Assembly (NCBI GenBank): GCA_963848355.1
Contig: CAWKDG010000012.1
Coordinates: forward strand, 1,736,001 to 1,800,000
Length of the DNA stretch: 64,000 bases
DNA from: CAWKDG01 sp963848355
GTDB lineage: Bacteria > Actinomycetota > Acidimicrobiia > Acidimicrobiales > UBA8190
Direction: 5' to 3'
Shown here piece after piece: positions 44,827 through 54,219 of the stretch. Position numbers and translations under genes: made by a program. Numbering within the stretch: the first letter of the stretch is position 1; every line of letters starts with the position of its first letter. Under the pieces are notes generated by a model. That model ran no database searches. It saw only the letters and a program-made list of their open reading frames with translations, and was not told where the DNA came from.

Positions 44827-46411
44827 GTGACTCTGACGACGCCTCCCATCCTCACCGGCGACGAGGTGGCCGGTGAGGACGACCCCCGCTATCGGGCCAT
44901 GCAGGCGCGCGACGTCCGCTTCGACGGTTGGTTCTTCGTGGCCGTCACCTCGACGGGCATCTACTGCCGCCCGAGTTGTCCCTCGGTCATGCCCCGCCGG
45001 GACCGGGTCCGGTTCTACCCGACGTCGGCGGCGGCCCAGCGCGGTGGCTTCCGGGCGTGCAAGCGCTGCCGACCCGACACCGCCCCGGGCTCCCCCGAGT
45101 GGAACCGTCGGGGCGACGTCGTCGGCCGGGCCATGCGGTCGATCACCGACGGCGTCGTCGACCGCGAAGGGGTCGCCGGCCTCGCCCGCCGACTCGGCTA
45201 CAGCCCGCGCCAGTTGCAGCGCCTCCTCGTCGGGGAGGTCGGCGCCGGACCCCTCGAGCTGGCCCGGGCACAGCGGGCGGAGACGGCGCGCATACTCATC
45301 GAGACCACCGACCTGAAGGCGGCCGACGTGGCCTTCGCCGCCGGCTTCGGCAGCGTCCGGCAGTTCAACGACACCGTCCGGTCCGTCTTCGGCGAAGCGC
45401 CCACGGCCATGCGTGACCGGGCCCTGCGCTCGGCCCGCCGGCGTCCCGGATCGACGACGTCGGGCCCGTCCGACGAACCGGCGGCGCCGGCGTCGGTGAC
45501 CCTGCGCCTCGCCTACCGCCACCCCCTCCCCTTATCGCGTGTGTTCGCCTTCCTGGCCGCACCGCGCCGTGCCGGGGGTGGAGGAGGGTGACGCCGCGTT
45601 CTACCGCCGGGCGCTCACCCTGCCGCACGGCGCCGCCGTCGCCGCCCTGTCCGACGGCGGCGACGGCGCCTTGCGTTGCGTCCTGCGCCTCGAGGATCTC
45701 CGGGACCTCACCGTGGCGGCCAAACGCCTGCGCTACCTCTTCGATCTCGACGCCGATCCCGCCGCCGTGGGCGACGTCCTCGGCGCCGACCCCCTCCTCG
45801 GGCCCGCCGTGGCGGCCGTCCCCGGGCTGCGGATCCCCGGCCATGTCGACGGCGACGAGCTCATCGTGCGCGCCGTCCTCGGCCAGCAGGTGACCGTCTC
45901 GGGCGCCCGCACCGTCGCCGGCCGCCTGGCCGCCGCCCACGGCCGCACCCTCCCGACGGCGGTCGGCACCGTCACCCGTACCTTCCCCACGGCCGCCGTC
46001 CTCGCCGGGCTCTCGCCCGCCGATCTGCCCATGCCCGCCGGGCGGGCCCGGGCCCTGCTGCGCATCACCGAGCTCCTTGCCATCGGCGCCATCGTCCTCG
46101 ATCCCGGTGCCGACCGCGACGAGGTGTCGGCGAGACTGCTCGACGTCCCGGGGATCGGCCCCTGGACCGTGGCCTACGTGAGGATGCGCGCTCTCGGGGA
46201 CCCCGACGCCTTCCTGGCCGGCGACCTCGGGGTGCGACGCGCCCTCGAGCACCTCGGCCTGCCGGGCGGAGAACGATCCGCTCTGGCTCTGGCGCAGAAG
46301 TGGCGTCCCTATCGGGCCTACGCCCTTCAGTACCTGTGGTCGGGTCTGGTCGGTCACGAGCCGAAGCAACAACAGAAGAAGCGACGACAGAAGGAGACGA
46401 CATGCCCGTGA
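44827..46411 (+). pseudogene. Ada-like/AlkA DNA alkylation repair fusion, one frame change
   Basis: GTG 44827 opens a protein with an Ada zinc domain (IYCRPSCPSVMPRRDRV, FRACKRCRP), an AraC-type HTH (VAGLARRLGYSPRQLQRLLV, VAFAAGFGSVRQFNDTVRSV) and the AlkA N-domain start (VTLRLAYRHPLPL). A frame change near 45561-45576 follows. The next frame continues AVPGVEEGDAAFYRR and the HhH-GPD glycosylase (LDVPGIGPWTVAYVRM, catalytic Asp in FLAGDLGVRRA) to 46411. This is the standard actinobacterial Ada-AlkA layout; it removes alkylated purines. Intact but for the junction, so an assembly indel is likely. Confidence 0.85.
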
Positions 46412-46941
46412 CAGTCACGCCCACGTTGGGATCCACCGACGAGTGGACGGTGATCGACACTCCCGCGGGCGAGATGATGGTGGTCGGTGACGATGCCGCC
46501 GTGCACTTCGTGCACCTTCCCGGTTCGTTTCTGCGTACCGCTTTCGACCCCGAGCGGGCCGGGACGCCGGCCGCCGTCCGTGCCGCCGCCGAGCAGATCG
46601 CCGCCTACTTCGCCGGCGCCCTCACGTCGTTCTCCCTCCCCCTCGAACCGGCCGGGACGGACTTCCAGCGCCACGTCTGGTCGGCGCTGGCCGACATCGC
46701 CTACGGGACGACCGAGAGCTACGGAGAGCTCGCCACCCGCGTCGGGAACCCGAAGGCCTGCCGGGCCGTCGGGCTGGCCAACGGGCGCAACCCCATCCCC
46801 CTCGTCCTCCCCTGCCACCGCGTCATCGGGGCGAACGGGAGCCTCACCGGGTACGGCGGTGGCCTGGAGCTCAAGAAGCGCCTCCTCGACCACGAGCGCG
46901 CCGTCCTCGGCACCGACTCCGGTACCCGCCGCGCCTCGTAG
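46402..46941 (+). CDS. ogt: methylated-DNA--protein-cysteine methyltransferase
   Basis: 179 residues from ATG 46402 (GAAGGAG upstream), overlapping the AlkA stop by 10 bases. The active site PCHRV (Cys138) and the helix-turn motif TESYGELATRVGNPKACRAV identify O6-alkylguanine repair. It transfers the alkyl group to Cys138 once per molecule. With the AlkA fusion it forms an alkylation-repair operon. Confidence 0.93.
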   Translation: MPVTVTPTLGSTDEWTVIDTPAGEMMVVGDDAAVHFVHLPGSFLRTAFDPERAGTPAAVRAAAEQIAAYFAGALTSFSLPLEPAGTDFQRHVWSALADIAYGTTESYGELATRVGNPKACRAVGLANGRNPIPLVLPCHRVIGANGSLTGYGGGLELKKRLLDHERAVLGTDSGTRRAS

Positions 46942-46967
46942 GGTCCGTCCTCGCCCGATCGGCGAAG

Positions 46968-48275
46968 ATGGGGTCCATGGCATGGGCGTGGGGCTACTTC
47001 GCCACCAGTCTGGTCGGCGCCGCTCTGGTGCTGAACGCCTTCCGGCCCCCCCGCTCCGAGTACCTCCTCGTTCCGAGCTTCTTCGCCGGTTGGTACACGG
47101 GGGAGATGCCGGTGTGGCACATCGTCTGGCAGGTGGCCGTCACCGGCGCCTTCGCTGTGACGGGGGCCTTCCGCTGGTGGCCCGGGTGGGTGGGCCTGGC
47201 CGTGGCCGTCGCCTCGTGGACCGGACTCGGTCTCCTGGCTCTGTTCGGCCACCGCGCCGGCCGCGTCTTCGACAGCATCGAGGCCGAGGGTGCCATCGCT
47301 CCGCCCCCCGGCGTCTCCCTGCCCCGGAGTGGACGCGACACCATGTGGCGCTTCCCCCGCCTCGCCTTTCCCCTACCCCGGCCGGCGCCGTCGATGGCGG
47401 TCGTCCATAACATCGACTACGTCGGCGACGCCGTCCGCGGTCACCGCCTGGACGTCATCCACCGCCGGGTCGATCCACCCACCTCCGCTCCCGTCCTCGT
47501 CTACATCCACGGCGGCGCCTGGGTCATCGGCGACAAACGGGAGCAGGGCCTCCCTCTGCTCTACGAGCTGGCCCGGCGGGGTTGGGTGACGGTGGCGATC
47601 AACTACCGGCTGAGCCCCGGTGCCACGTGGCCCGACCACCTCGTCGACTGCAAACGCGCCCTGGTCTGGGTGCGCGACCACGTCGCCGACTACGGAGGCG
47701 ACCCCGGCTTCATCGCCGTCAGCGGCGGATCGGCCGGCGGCCATCTCTGCGCCATGGTGGCCCTCACACCCGGCGACCCCGTCTTCCAACCCGGCTTCGA
47801 GGATGCCCTGACGTCCGTCGACGCCTGCATCCCCTTCTACGGCGTCTACGACATGACGAGCGGGCGGGGGACGAGCCACTACGACAAGGGGCTTCTGACC
47901 CTGCTCGAGCGCCGGGTCTTCAAGCGCCGCTACGACGACGACCCTTCCGTCTTCGAGTCCGCCTCACCCCTGCGGCGGGTGAACGCCTCGGCGCCCCCGT
48001 TCTTCGTCGTCCACGGCACCCACGACACCCTCGTCCCCGTGGCCGAGGCCCGCCGGTTCGTCGAGGCCCTCCGGGCCGTTTCCGGGGCTCCTGTCCTTTA
48101 CGCCGAGCTCCCCTACACGCAGCACGCCTTCGACGTCCTCCCCTCGGTCCGCAGCGCCCACGCCGTCGCCGCCGTGGTCCGGTTTCTGGAGGGGGCGCGG
48201 CACCAGACCCCCCACCAGGGACCCGGCCACCCCCCGACGGCGGGAGGCCAGGCGACCTCCGGCTTCCTGACGTAG
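46968..48275 (+). CDS. membrane-anchored alpha/beta hydrolase (BD-FAE/HSL-like esterase)
   Basis: 435 residues; ATG 46968 or 46977 are both possible. Two or three N-terminal membrane segments (about 5-22, 35-55, 65-90) precede an esterase domain: oxyanion motif YIHGGAWVIG, nucleophile GGSAGG, acid DTLVP and His in TQHAFDVL. This is the BD-FAE/hormone-sensitive-lipase type. The substrate is probably a short-chain ester, acting at the membrane. Directly followed by a candidate regulatory site at 48289. Confidence 0.87.
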   Translation: MGSMAWAWGYFATSLVGAALVLNAFRPPRSEYLLVPSFFAGWYTGEMPVWHIVWQVAVTGAFAVTGAFRWWPGWVGLAVAVASWTGLGLLALFGHRAGRVFDSIEAEGAIAPPPGVSLPRSGRDTMWRFPRLAFPLPRPAPSMAVVHNIDYVGDAVRGHRLDVIHRRVDPPTSAPVLVYIHGGAWVIGDKREQGLPLLYELARRGWVTVAINYRLSPGATWPDHLVDCKRALVWVRDHVADYGGDPGFIAVSGGSAGGHLCAMVALTPGDPVFQPGFEDALTSVDACIPFYGVYDMTSGRGTSHYDKGLLTLLERRVFKRRYDDDPSVFESASPLRRVNASAPPFFVVHGTHDTLVPVAEARRFVEALRAVSGAPVLYAELPYTQHAFDVLPSVRSAHAVAAVVRFLEGARHQTPHQGPGHPPTAGGQATSGFLT

Positions 48276-48288
48276 CATCAGCTTCGGC

Positions 48289-48302
48289 TAGAACGTGTTC
48301 TG
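48289..48302. promoter_or_regulatory. KstR-like palindrome upstream of the liv-type importer
   Basis: TAGAACGTGTTCTG matches the KstR consensus TnnAACnnGTTnnA with the final A replaced by G. KstR-type TetR repressors control sterol and lipid catabolism in Actinobacteria. The site is about 110 bases before the binding-protein start. Confidence 0.45.
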
Positions 48303-48321
48303 GCCCCGACTCCGGGAATTG

Positions 48322-48339
48322 CCCCCCGCCTGCGGGGGG
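48322..48339 (+). other. GC hairpin in the leader of the importer operon
   Basis: CCCCCCGC and GCGGGGGG pair with a two-base loop, 70 bases before GTG 48410. There is no T tract, so attenuator or terminator function is only a possibility. Confidence 0.35.
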
Positions 48340-48409
48340 ACGGGGCCGGTGTGACAAGCTGACCGACCGCGGGGAGGGACCGGTGACAGGTGAGACCAGA
48401 GGGGGAACT

Positions 48410-49780
48410 GTGGACTCCGTGACAAGCACCCGATCGATCGCCAACCGCATGAGCCGGGGGACCCGGGTCCGAGGAGCCTCCGTCGTGGCGGTGGTGGCCG
48501 TCCTCGCCCTCGTGGCCAGCGCCTGCTCCTCGTCACCCAAAGCGACCCCGTCGACGTCGTCGACCACGGCCACCACGCCCGCCGGGACGACGCCGGCGGG
48601 CGAGGACTCGTCCCCCGGGGTCACCCCCACCTCGGTCACCGTGGGCCAGGTCGACGACCTGACGGCGCCGCTCCCGGGTCTCTTCAAAGGGGCTGAGGAC
48701 GGCACCCGGGCCTACTTCGACTACGTCAACAGCACCGGCGGGGTGAACGGGCGGAAGATCGATCTCGACGCCCAGGACAGTGCCTACAACGACGGCACCG
48801 TGGCCAACGCCACCACCGCCCAGATCAAGAACGACTTCGCCCTCGTGGGCGGCTTCTCCCTGGACGACTCGGCCGAGGAGCCCCTCATCAAGGCGGCCGG
48901 GATGCCCGACATCGCCTACCCCCTCGACCCCGATCTCTCCAACCTGCCCACCGCCTACAGCCCCACCCCCAACACGGCCAACGACTATCCCCTGACCGCC
49001 TTCAAGGTCATCAAGCAGAAGTTCCCCCAGGACATCAAGCACATGGGCATCCTCTGGGCCAACGCCACCGCCTCCACCGCCTCGTCGGAGAAGGCCTTCG
49101 AGCGCGCGGCGGAGAGCCAGGGGTTCAAGATCGTCTATGACGCCGGCTTCACCCCCTCCCAGACGACCTTCCTCCCGAACGTCCTGACCATGAAGTCCGA
49201 CGGCGTGAAACTGTTCTTCACCACCCAGATGCCCGACTCCTATTCGGCCACCCTGGCCGAGGAGATGCAGCAGCAGGACTTCAAGCCCGTCGTCATCCAG
49301 GGCGACGCCTATTCGGCCAACCTGGTGAAGGACGGCGGCTCAGCCGTCAACGGCATGTACCTCGATGTCGGCTACGTCCTCTACCTCGGCACCGACGCGA
49401 ACCTGCCGGCAGCGGCGTTGTTCAACAAGTGGATGAAGATCGCCGACCCTGCCGCCAACTTCGAGCTCCAGTCGCTCTACGGGTGGGCTGCGGCCCAGCT
49501 CTTCGTCCAGGCCCTGCGCAATGCCGGGGCCAGTCCCACCCGAGCCAGTCTGTTGGAGGCGTTGGACAAGATCACGAACTTCGACGCCAGTGGTCTCCTC
49601 TCGCCCGGCGGGAATCCGGCCGCCAACGTTCCGGGGCAGTGTTTCGTGCTGGCCCAGGTCGTGAACGGCCAGATCGTCCGGGTCGCACCCACCCCGAAGA
49701 CGGGGTTCATCTGCAGCCCGGGCGGCCTGTTGCCGGCGCCCGGGTTCAAGCCGGAGGTACGGCCGGCCCCCTCGTCGTAG
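48410..49780 (+). CDS. ABC transporter substrate-binding lipoprotein (branched-chain amino acid type)
   Basis: About 456 residues from GTG 48410, which has GAGGGGGA just upstream; GTG 48419 or ATG 48449 are alternatives. A signal peptide ends in a lipobox (LVASACSSS), followed by a Ser/Thr-rich linker and a type I periplasmic-binding fold (TVGQVDDLTAPLPGLFKGAE; FDYVNSTGGVNGRKIDLD; DFALVGGFSLDD). It delivers a small amide, amino acid or similar ligand to the LivHM permease encoded next. The ligand is not defined. Confidence 0.9.
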   Translation: MDSVTSTRSIANRMSRGTRVRGASVVAVVAVLALVASACSSSPKATPSTSSTTATTPAGTTPAGEDSSPGVTPTSVTVGQVDDLTAPLPGLFKGAEDGTRAYFDYVNSTGGVNGRKIDLDAQDSAYNDGTVANATTAQIKNDFALVGGFSLDDSAEEPLIKAAGMPDIAYPLDPDLSNLPTAYSPTPNTANDYPLTAFKVIKQKFPQDIKHMGILWANATASTASSEKAFERAAESQGFKIVYDAGFTPSQTTFLPNVLTMKSDGVKLFFTTQMPDSYSATLAEEMQQQDFKPVVIQGDAYSANLVKDGGSAVNGMYLDVGYVLYLGTDANLPAAALFNKWMKIADPAANFELQSLYGWAAAQLFVQALRNAGASPTRASLLEALDKITNFDASGLLSPGGNPAANVPGQCFVLAQVVNGQIVRVAPTPKTGFICSPGGLLPAPGFKPEVRPAPSS

Positions 49781-49845
49781 GGTGCCGGCATGACGACGCG
49801 TCGGGTCGTTGTGCCACGGGTCGGTGATCGAGGGGACGACACGCC

Positions 49846-51768
49846 GTGAGCCTGTTCATCAGCCTCTTGATCGCCGGGGTCGTCACCGGGTCGATCTACG
49901 CCGTCAGCGCCAGCGGACTGGTGGTGACCTACAACACCACCGGCATCTTCAATTTCGCCCACGGCGCCGTCGGCATGGTCCTGGCCTATCTCTTCTGGCA
50001 GCTCTGGCAGGGCTGGCACTGGCCCGTGCTCGCCGCCCTGGCCGTGACCCTCTTCGTGGCGGCGCCCGTTCTCGGTGCCGTCATCGAGCGGGTCGTCATG
50101 CGCCCTCTCTACGGCGTGTCGACGAACATCCGGCTGGCCGTCACCCTCGGTCTCCTCCTGCTTCTCGAGGGTGGTGCGGCCAGCATCTGGAACCAGTCGA
50201 ACGTCTACATCATGCCCGAGTTCTTCAGCGGCGATCAGGTCTCCATCGGTGGTGTCAATCTCTCCTACGAGCAGCTCATCACCATCGGTGTGGCCGTCGG
50301 CGCCGCGCTGTTCCTGCGGTTGTTCTTCAAGCGCACGCGGACGGGCGTGGCCATGCGGGCCGTCGTCGACGATCCCGCCCTCGCCTCCCTGGCCGGGGCG
50401 CCGTCGGGGCGCATCGCCTCGTACGCCTGGATGATCGGCGTCATGTTCGCCGGAGTGGCGGGGATCCTGATCGCCCCGTCGTCCAACATGTCCATCCTCC
50501 CGCTCATCGAGCTGGTCATCTTCGGCTACGCGGCGGCCGTCGTGGGCCGGTTGCGCAGCCTCCCGCTCACTTTCCTGGGCGCCATGATCCTGGGGATCGG
50601 CAATTCCATGGTGGTCGGCTACGGACCGGCCAGCGACGTCTCCGACATTCAGGCGGCGCTGCCCATGGTGATGCTCTTCGTCGTCCTCCTGCTCATCCCC
50701 GAGGTGCGCCTGACGGTCGGCCGGGTCGTCCGTGTCCGCGCCCCGCACGTGGCCAGCGCCACGACCACTCTCGTGGGTGGAGGCCTCGTGGTCGTAGCCG
50801 TCGCCATCCTCTGCGCCGTCCTCACCGGCAGCGATCTGCTGACGCTGGGCACGGGGCTGACCCTGGCCATGTTGGCCCTGTCGCTCACGTTGTTGTCGGG
50901 CTACGGCGGTCAGATCTCGTTGTGCCAGTACACCTTCCTCGGTCTCGGCGCCCTGTCCATGCACTGGGTCGACGGCGGCGGGTCGGTGCTCGGAGTTCTC
51001 CTGGCCGTGGGCCTCTGCGCCGCGGTCGGAGCAGTTCTCGCCCTTCCCGTCCTCCGTCTGCGGGGCATCTACCTGGCCCTGGCCACCTTGGCTTTCGCCG
51101 TCGTCATGGACGACGTCTTCTTCACCTCGAACTCCGTCTTCGGCAGCTCCGGTGCCGTCCAGGTGGGCCGCCCCGACATCTTCGGCCTCCGCTTCGTCAC
51201 CAACAAGTCCTTCGACATCCTCATCGCCGTGGTCCTGGCCCTGTGCCTGATCGGGGTGGGGGCACTGCGGCGCGGACCCTTCGGACGACGTCTCGTCGGG
51301 ATGAGCGACTCACCGGCGGCCTGCAGTACCGTCGGTCTCAGTCTCACGGTCACCAAGCTGGCCGTCTTCGCCCTCTCGGCCGCTCTGGCCGGGCTGGCCG
51401 GCGCCCTCTACGGAGGGCTCAACACCTCGGTCGGCGCGTCGCAATTCCAGTTCCTCGACAGCATCTTGATCTTCGCCGGCGTCACCCTCGGGGGCATGAG
51501 CGTGCTCACCGGGGCCGTGACGACGGGGCTCTTCGTCGCCGTCCTCCCCGTCATCGCCGCCCGCATCGGTTTTCTGAACCTCCCCCAGCTCCTCATCGGC
51601 GTCGGCATCGTCGCCGCCGGCCGCAACCCCAACGGGATCGGCACGCTCTACGTCGTGCTCTCCGACTACCGCCAGCGCCGCGCCGCCGCTGCCCGTTCCA
51701 CCCTCGGCAGCGATCCCCCGTCGGCGCCGAGCGGGGCCATCGCACCCGAGGTGAGCTCCGTTGGCTGA
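49846..51768 (+). CDS. fused LivH-LivM permease
   Basis: 640 residues from GTG 49846 (GAGGGGAC upstream). The first half (GVVTGSIYAVSASGLVVTYN, FNFAHGAVGMVLAYLFW) is a LivH-type permease with about eight helices. From about residue 315 a LivM-type permease follows (LALSLTLLSGYGGQISLCQY, GIYLALATLAFAV, LAGALYGGLN). The two are separate proteins in most bacteria. The C-terminal tail is Pro/Ser-rich. The stop overlaps the LivG start region by 8 bases. Confidence 0.92.
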   Translation: MSLFISLLIAGVVTGSIYAVSASGLVVTYNTTGIFNFAHGAVGMVLAYLFWQLWQGWHWPVLAALAVTLFVAAPVLGAVIERVVMRPLYGVSTNIRLAVTLGLLLLLEGGAASIWNQSNVYIMPEFFSGDQVSIGGVNLSYEQLITIGVAVGAALFLRLFFKRTRTGVAMRAVVDDPALASLAGAPSGRIASYAWMIGVMFAGVAGILIAPSSNMSILPLIELVIFGYAAAVVGRLRSLPLTFLGAMILGIGNSMVVGYGPASDVSDIQAALPMVMLFVVLLLIPEVRLTVGRVVRVRAPHVASATTTLVGGGLVVVAVAILCAVLTGSDLLTLGTGLTLAMLALSLTLLSGYGGQISLCQYTFLGLGALSMHWVDGGGSVLGVLLAVGLCAAVGAVLALPVLRLRGIYLALATLAFAVVMDDVFFTSNSVFGSSGAVQVGRPDIFGLRFVTNKSFDILIAVVLALCLIGVGALRRGPFGRRLVGMSDSPAACSTVGLSLTVTKLAVFALSAALAGLAGALYGGLNTSVGASQFQFLDSILIFAGVTLGGMSVLTGAVTTGLFVAVLPVIAARIGFLNLPQLLIGVGIVAAGRNPNGIGTLYVVLSDYRQRRAAAARSTLGSDPPSAPSGAIAPEVSSVG

Positions 51769-52735
51769 GTCCGCGCAACTGGTGGCCGAGCAGATCACCG
51801 TCCGTTTCGGCGGTATCCAGGCTCTGAACGAGGTGGACGTCTCGGTCCGGGCCGGGAGCGTGCACGGCCTCATCGGGCCCAACGGGGCGGGCAAGACCAC
51901 CTTGTTCAACGTGATCACCGGCCTCCAGCCCCCCACCCGGGGCCAGGTGCACTTCGGCGGTACCGACATCACCCGCACCTCTCCGCACGTCCGGGCCCGC
52001 CGGGGCATGGCCCGCACCTTCCAGCGGCTGGAGCTCTTCGACACCATGACGGTGCGGGAGAACGTCCAGATGGCGGCGGAGACACAACGACGCCGGTTGC
52101 CGGCCGGTGTGAACGCCGATCGCATCACCGAGCGTCTCCTCCAGCAGGTGGGCCTTCTCGAGCTGGCCGACGAGCCCACCGACTCACTGCCGACGGGTCT
52201 GGCCCGTCTGGTCGAATTGGCGCGAGCGATGGCCACCACCCCCTCGGTCCTTCTCCTCGACGAACCGAGCGCCGGGCTCAACCAGGAAGAGACCACGGCC
52301 CTCGGGCGGATCCTCCTCACCCTGGCCTCGGAAGGCATGGCCGTGCTCCTGGTGGAACACGACATGAGCCTCGTCATGAGCATCTGCGACGAGGTGACCG
52401 TGCTCCACTACGGCGAGATCATCACCTCGGGCGACCCGGCCACGGTCCGGGCCGACCCCGCGGTCCAGGCCGCCTATCTGGGCACCGACGATGTCGGTCC
52501 CGCGGCACCGCCGGCGCGTCCGGCCGCCCCGGGCCGTCGCCCCGACAGCGCTGACGCCCCCCGGGCGCAGCGGCCGGCACCGGGAGCTCACCGACTCTCG
52601 AGCTCGTCGATGTGCGCGCCGCCTACGGTCGCATCGAAGTGGTCCACGGCGTGTCGCTCGAGCTTCCCGGCGGCTCGTGCCTGGCTCTCCTCGGCCCCAA
52701 CGGGGCGGGGAAGTCGACGCTCCTCAAGGTCATGA
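51761..52735 (+). CDS. livG: LivG-type ABC ATP-binding protein with extended tail
   Basis: 324 residues in the open frame from TTG 51761; GTG 51782 is an alternative. Walker A GPNGAGKTT, signature PTGLARLVELARAM (degenerate), Walker B LLLDEPSAGLN and H-loop VEHDMSLVM. After AYLGTDDVG about 75 further residues are low-complexity and read into the next gene in another frame, overlapping it by 124 bases. A frame change at the C6 run (52557-52562) would instead join LivG directly to LivF, so the real product may end earlier or be a LivG-LivF fusion. Confidence 0.85.
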   Translation: MAESAQLVAEQITVRFGGIQALNEVDVSVRAGSVHGLIGPNGAGKTTLFNVITGLQPPTRGQVHFGGTDITRTSPHVRARRGMARTFQRLELFDTMTVRENVQMAAETQRRRLPAGVNADRITERLLQQVGLLELADEPTDSLPTGLARLVELARAMATTPSVLLLDEPSAGLNQEETTALGRILLTLASEGMAVLLVEHDMSLVMSICDEVTVLHYGEIITSGDPATVRADPAVQAAYLGTDDVGPAAPPARPAAPGRRPDSADAPRAQRPAPGAHRLSSSSMCAPPTVASKWSTACRSSFPAARAWLSSAPTGRGSRRSSRS

Positions 52736-53301
52736 GCGGCCGCCTGACCCCGTCGGGCGGGAGCGTCCGTCTGAACGGTGAGCAGATCAACAGATTCTCA
52801 GCCGAACAGTTGGCCCGCCGCGGCGTCTGCTCCATCCCCGAGGGTCGCGCCGTCTTCCCCAACCTCACGGTGGCCGAGAACCTCCTCATGTACACCTTCC
52901 GGGGCAGAGGGGTGAAGATCGCCGACCTGGAGGAGAAGAGCTACGCCCGTTTCCCCGTCCTCGGTCAGCGCCGGCGCCAGCTGGCCGGCCGTCTCTCCGG
53001 TGGCGAGCAGCAGATGCTGGCCATCGCCCGGGCCCTCTACACCGACCCGCGGCTGCTCCTCCTCGACGAGATCTCCATGGGCCTGGCCCCGTTGGTGGTG
53101 GCCGAGCTCTACGAGCTGGTGGGCCAGCTGGTGGCGGCGGAGGACATCACCGTCGTCCTCGTCGAGCAGTTCGCCCAGACGGCTCTCACCGTCGCCGACC
53201 AGGTGGCGGTGATGGTCAACGGGAGGATCGTCCGCTCCGGGACCCCGGCCGAGGTCGGGGACAACCTGATGAGCGCCTACATGGGCAGCACCGAGGGATA
53301 G
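52612..53301 (+). CDS. livF: LivF-type ABC ATP-binding protein
   Basis: 229 residues from GTG 52612. Walker A GPNGAGKST, signature LSGGEQQMLAIARALY, Walker B LLLDEISMGLAPLVV and H-loop VEQFAQTAL are present. The family start (LELVDVRAAYGRIEVVHG) lies partly upstream of the first start codon in this frame, so the assembled gene lacks its first strand. This supports a missing base near 52557 that would restore a longer reading frame from LivG. Supplies energy for the liv-type importer. Confidence 0.87.
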   Translation: MRAAYGRIEVVHGVSLELPGGSCLALLGPNGAGKSTLLKVMSGRLTPSGGSVRLNGEQINRFSAEQLARRGVCSIPEGRAVFPNLTVAENLLMYTFRGRGVKIADLEEKSYARFPVLGQRRRQLAGRLSGGEQQMLAIARALYTDPRLLLLDEISMGLAPLVVAELYELVGQLVAAEDITVVLVEQFAQTALTVADQVAVMVNGRIVRSGTPAEVGDNLMSAYMGSTEG

Positions 53302-53312
53302 AGCTCTCCGCC

Positions 53313-54173
53313 GTGACGATGCCCAAAGACGTCGGGGCCGTCGATCTGATGATCGGCTTCCCCAGTGCCAGCGCCGGCCAGCGGTTCGATTTCCTGAAAC
53401 CGCAACTGCGCGACGAGGAGAGCGCCACCATGGCGACCCCCATCGCCTACATGTTCAAGGACAACCCCGGTCAGATCGACGAGGACCTCGATCCCGTGGC
53501 CATCACCCTGGGCGAGATGGACCGCCACGGCGTCGCCGTCGGTCTCGTCGGCCTGGCCGGCGACGTCACCGACCGGGCGCTGGCCGACCATCCCGATCGT
53601 TTCAAGGCCAGTCTGGAGATCGACCCCAACAAGATCACCGGGGCCGTCCGCCGCATCCGCCGAGCCCACGCCGAGTACGGCATCAAGGCGGTCACCACCT
53701 TTCCCGCCGGTTGCAACCCCCAGGTCCCCGTGAGCGACCGGCGCTACTACCCCGTCTACCAGACCTGTATCGACCTCGACCTCCCCATTCTCGTCAATGC
53801 CGGGATCGCCGGGCCACGCGTCCCCTCGTCCTGCCAGGACGTCATGCATTTCGACCAGGTCTGCTACGACTTTCCCGATCTCCGCATCGTCATGCGCCAC
53901 GGCGCCGAACCGTGGGAGGACCTCGCCGTCAAGCTGATGCTCAAGTGGCCCGGGCTCTATTACATGACGAGCGCCTTCGCCCCCAAGTACTACCCGAAGG
54001 CCATCATCGACTACGCCAACACCCGGGGCGCCGACAAGATCATGTACGCCGGTTACTTCCCCATGGCCCTGACCCTCGAGCGGATCTTCACCGAGCTGGC
54101 CGACGTCCCCTTCCGGGACCATGTCTGGCCCAAGTTCCTCCGCGACAACGCCGTGCAGGTGCTGAAGCTCTGA
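53313..54173 (+). CDS. amidohydrolase family 2 (COG2159) protein
   Basis: 286 residues from GTG 53313, 11 bases after livF. The TIM-barrel pattern (VGAVDLMIGFPSAS, GIKAVTTFPAGC, LPILVNAGIAGPRVPSSCQD, LRIVMRHGAEPWEDLAVKLM, NTRGADKIMYAGYFPM) fits the amidohydrolase_2/ACMSD-like group. Such enzymes are decarboxylases or hydratases of cyclic or aromatic acids. Classical His ligands are partly replaced (start D-x-M), so activity needs testing. Its place at the end of the importer operon suggests it acts on the imported compound (inference). Confidence 0.82.
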   Translation: MTMPKDVGAVDLMIGFPSASAGQRFDFLKPQLRDEESATMATPIAYMFKDNPGQIDEDLDPVAITLGEMDRHGVAVGLVGLAGDVTDRALADHPDRFKASLEIDPNKITGAVRRIRRAHAEYGIKAVTTFPAGCNPQVPVSDRRYYPVYQTCIDLDLPILVNAGIAGPRVPSSCQDVMHFDQVCYDFPDLRIVMRHGAEPWEDLAVKLMLKWPGLYYMTSAFAPKYYPKAIIDYANTRGADKIMYAGYFPMALTLERIFTELADVPFRDHVWPKFLRDNAVQVLKL

Positions 54174-54219
54174 CGTGCGGGCGGGGCCTCGCGCCGGGGC
54201 GGGACGGGCCCTGCTCCCG

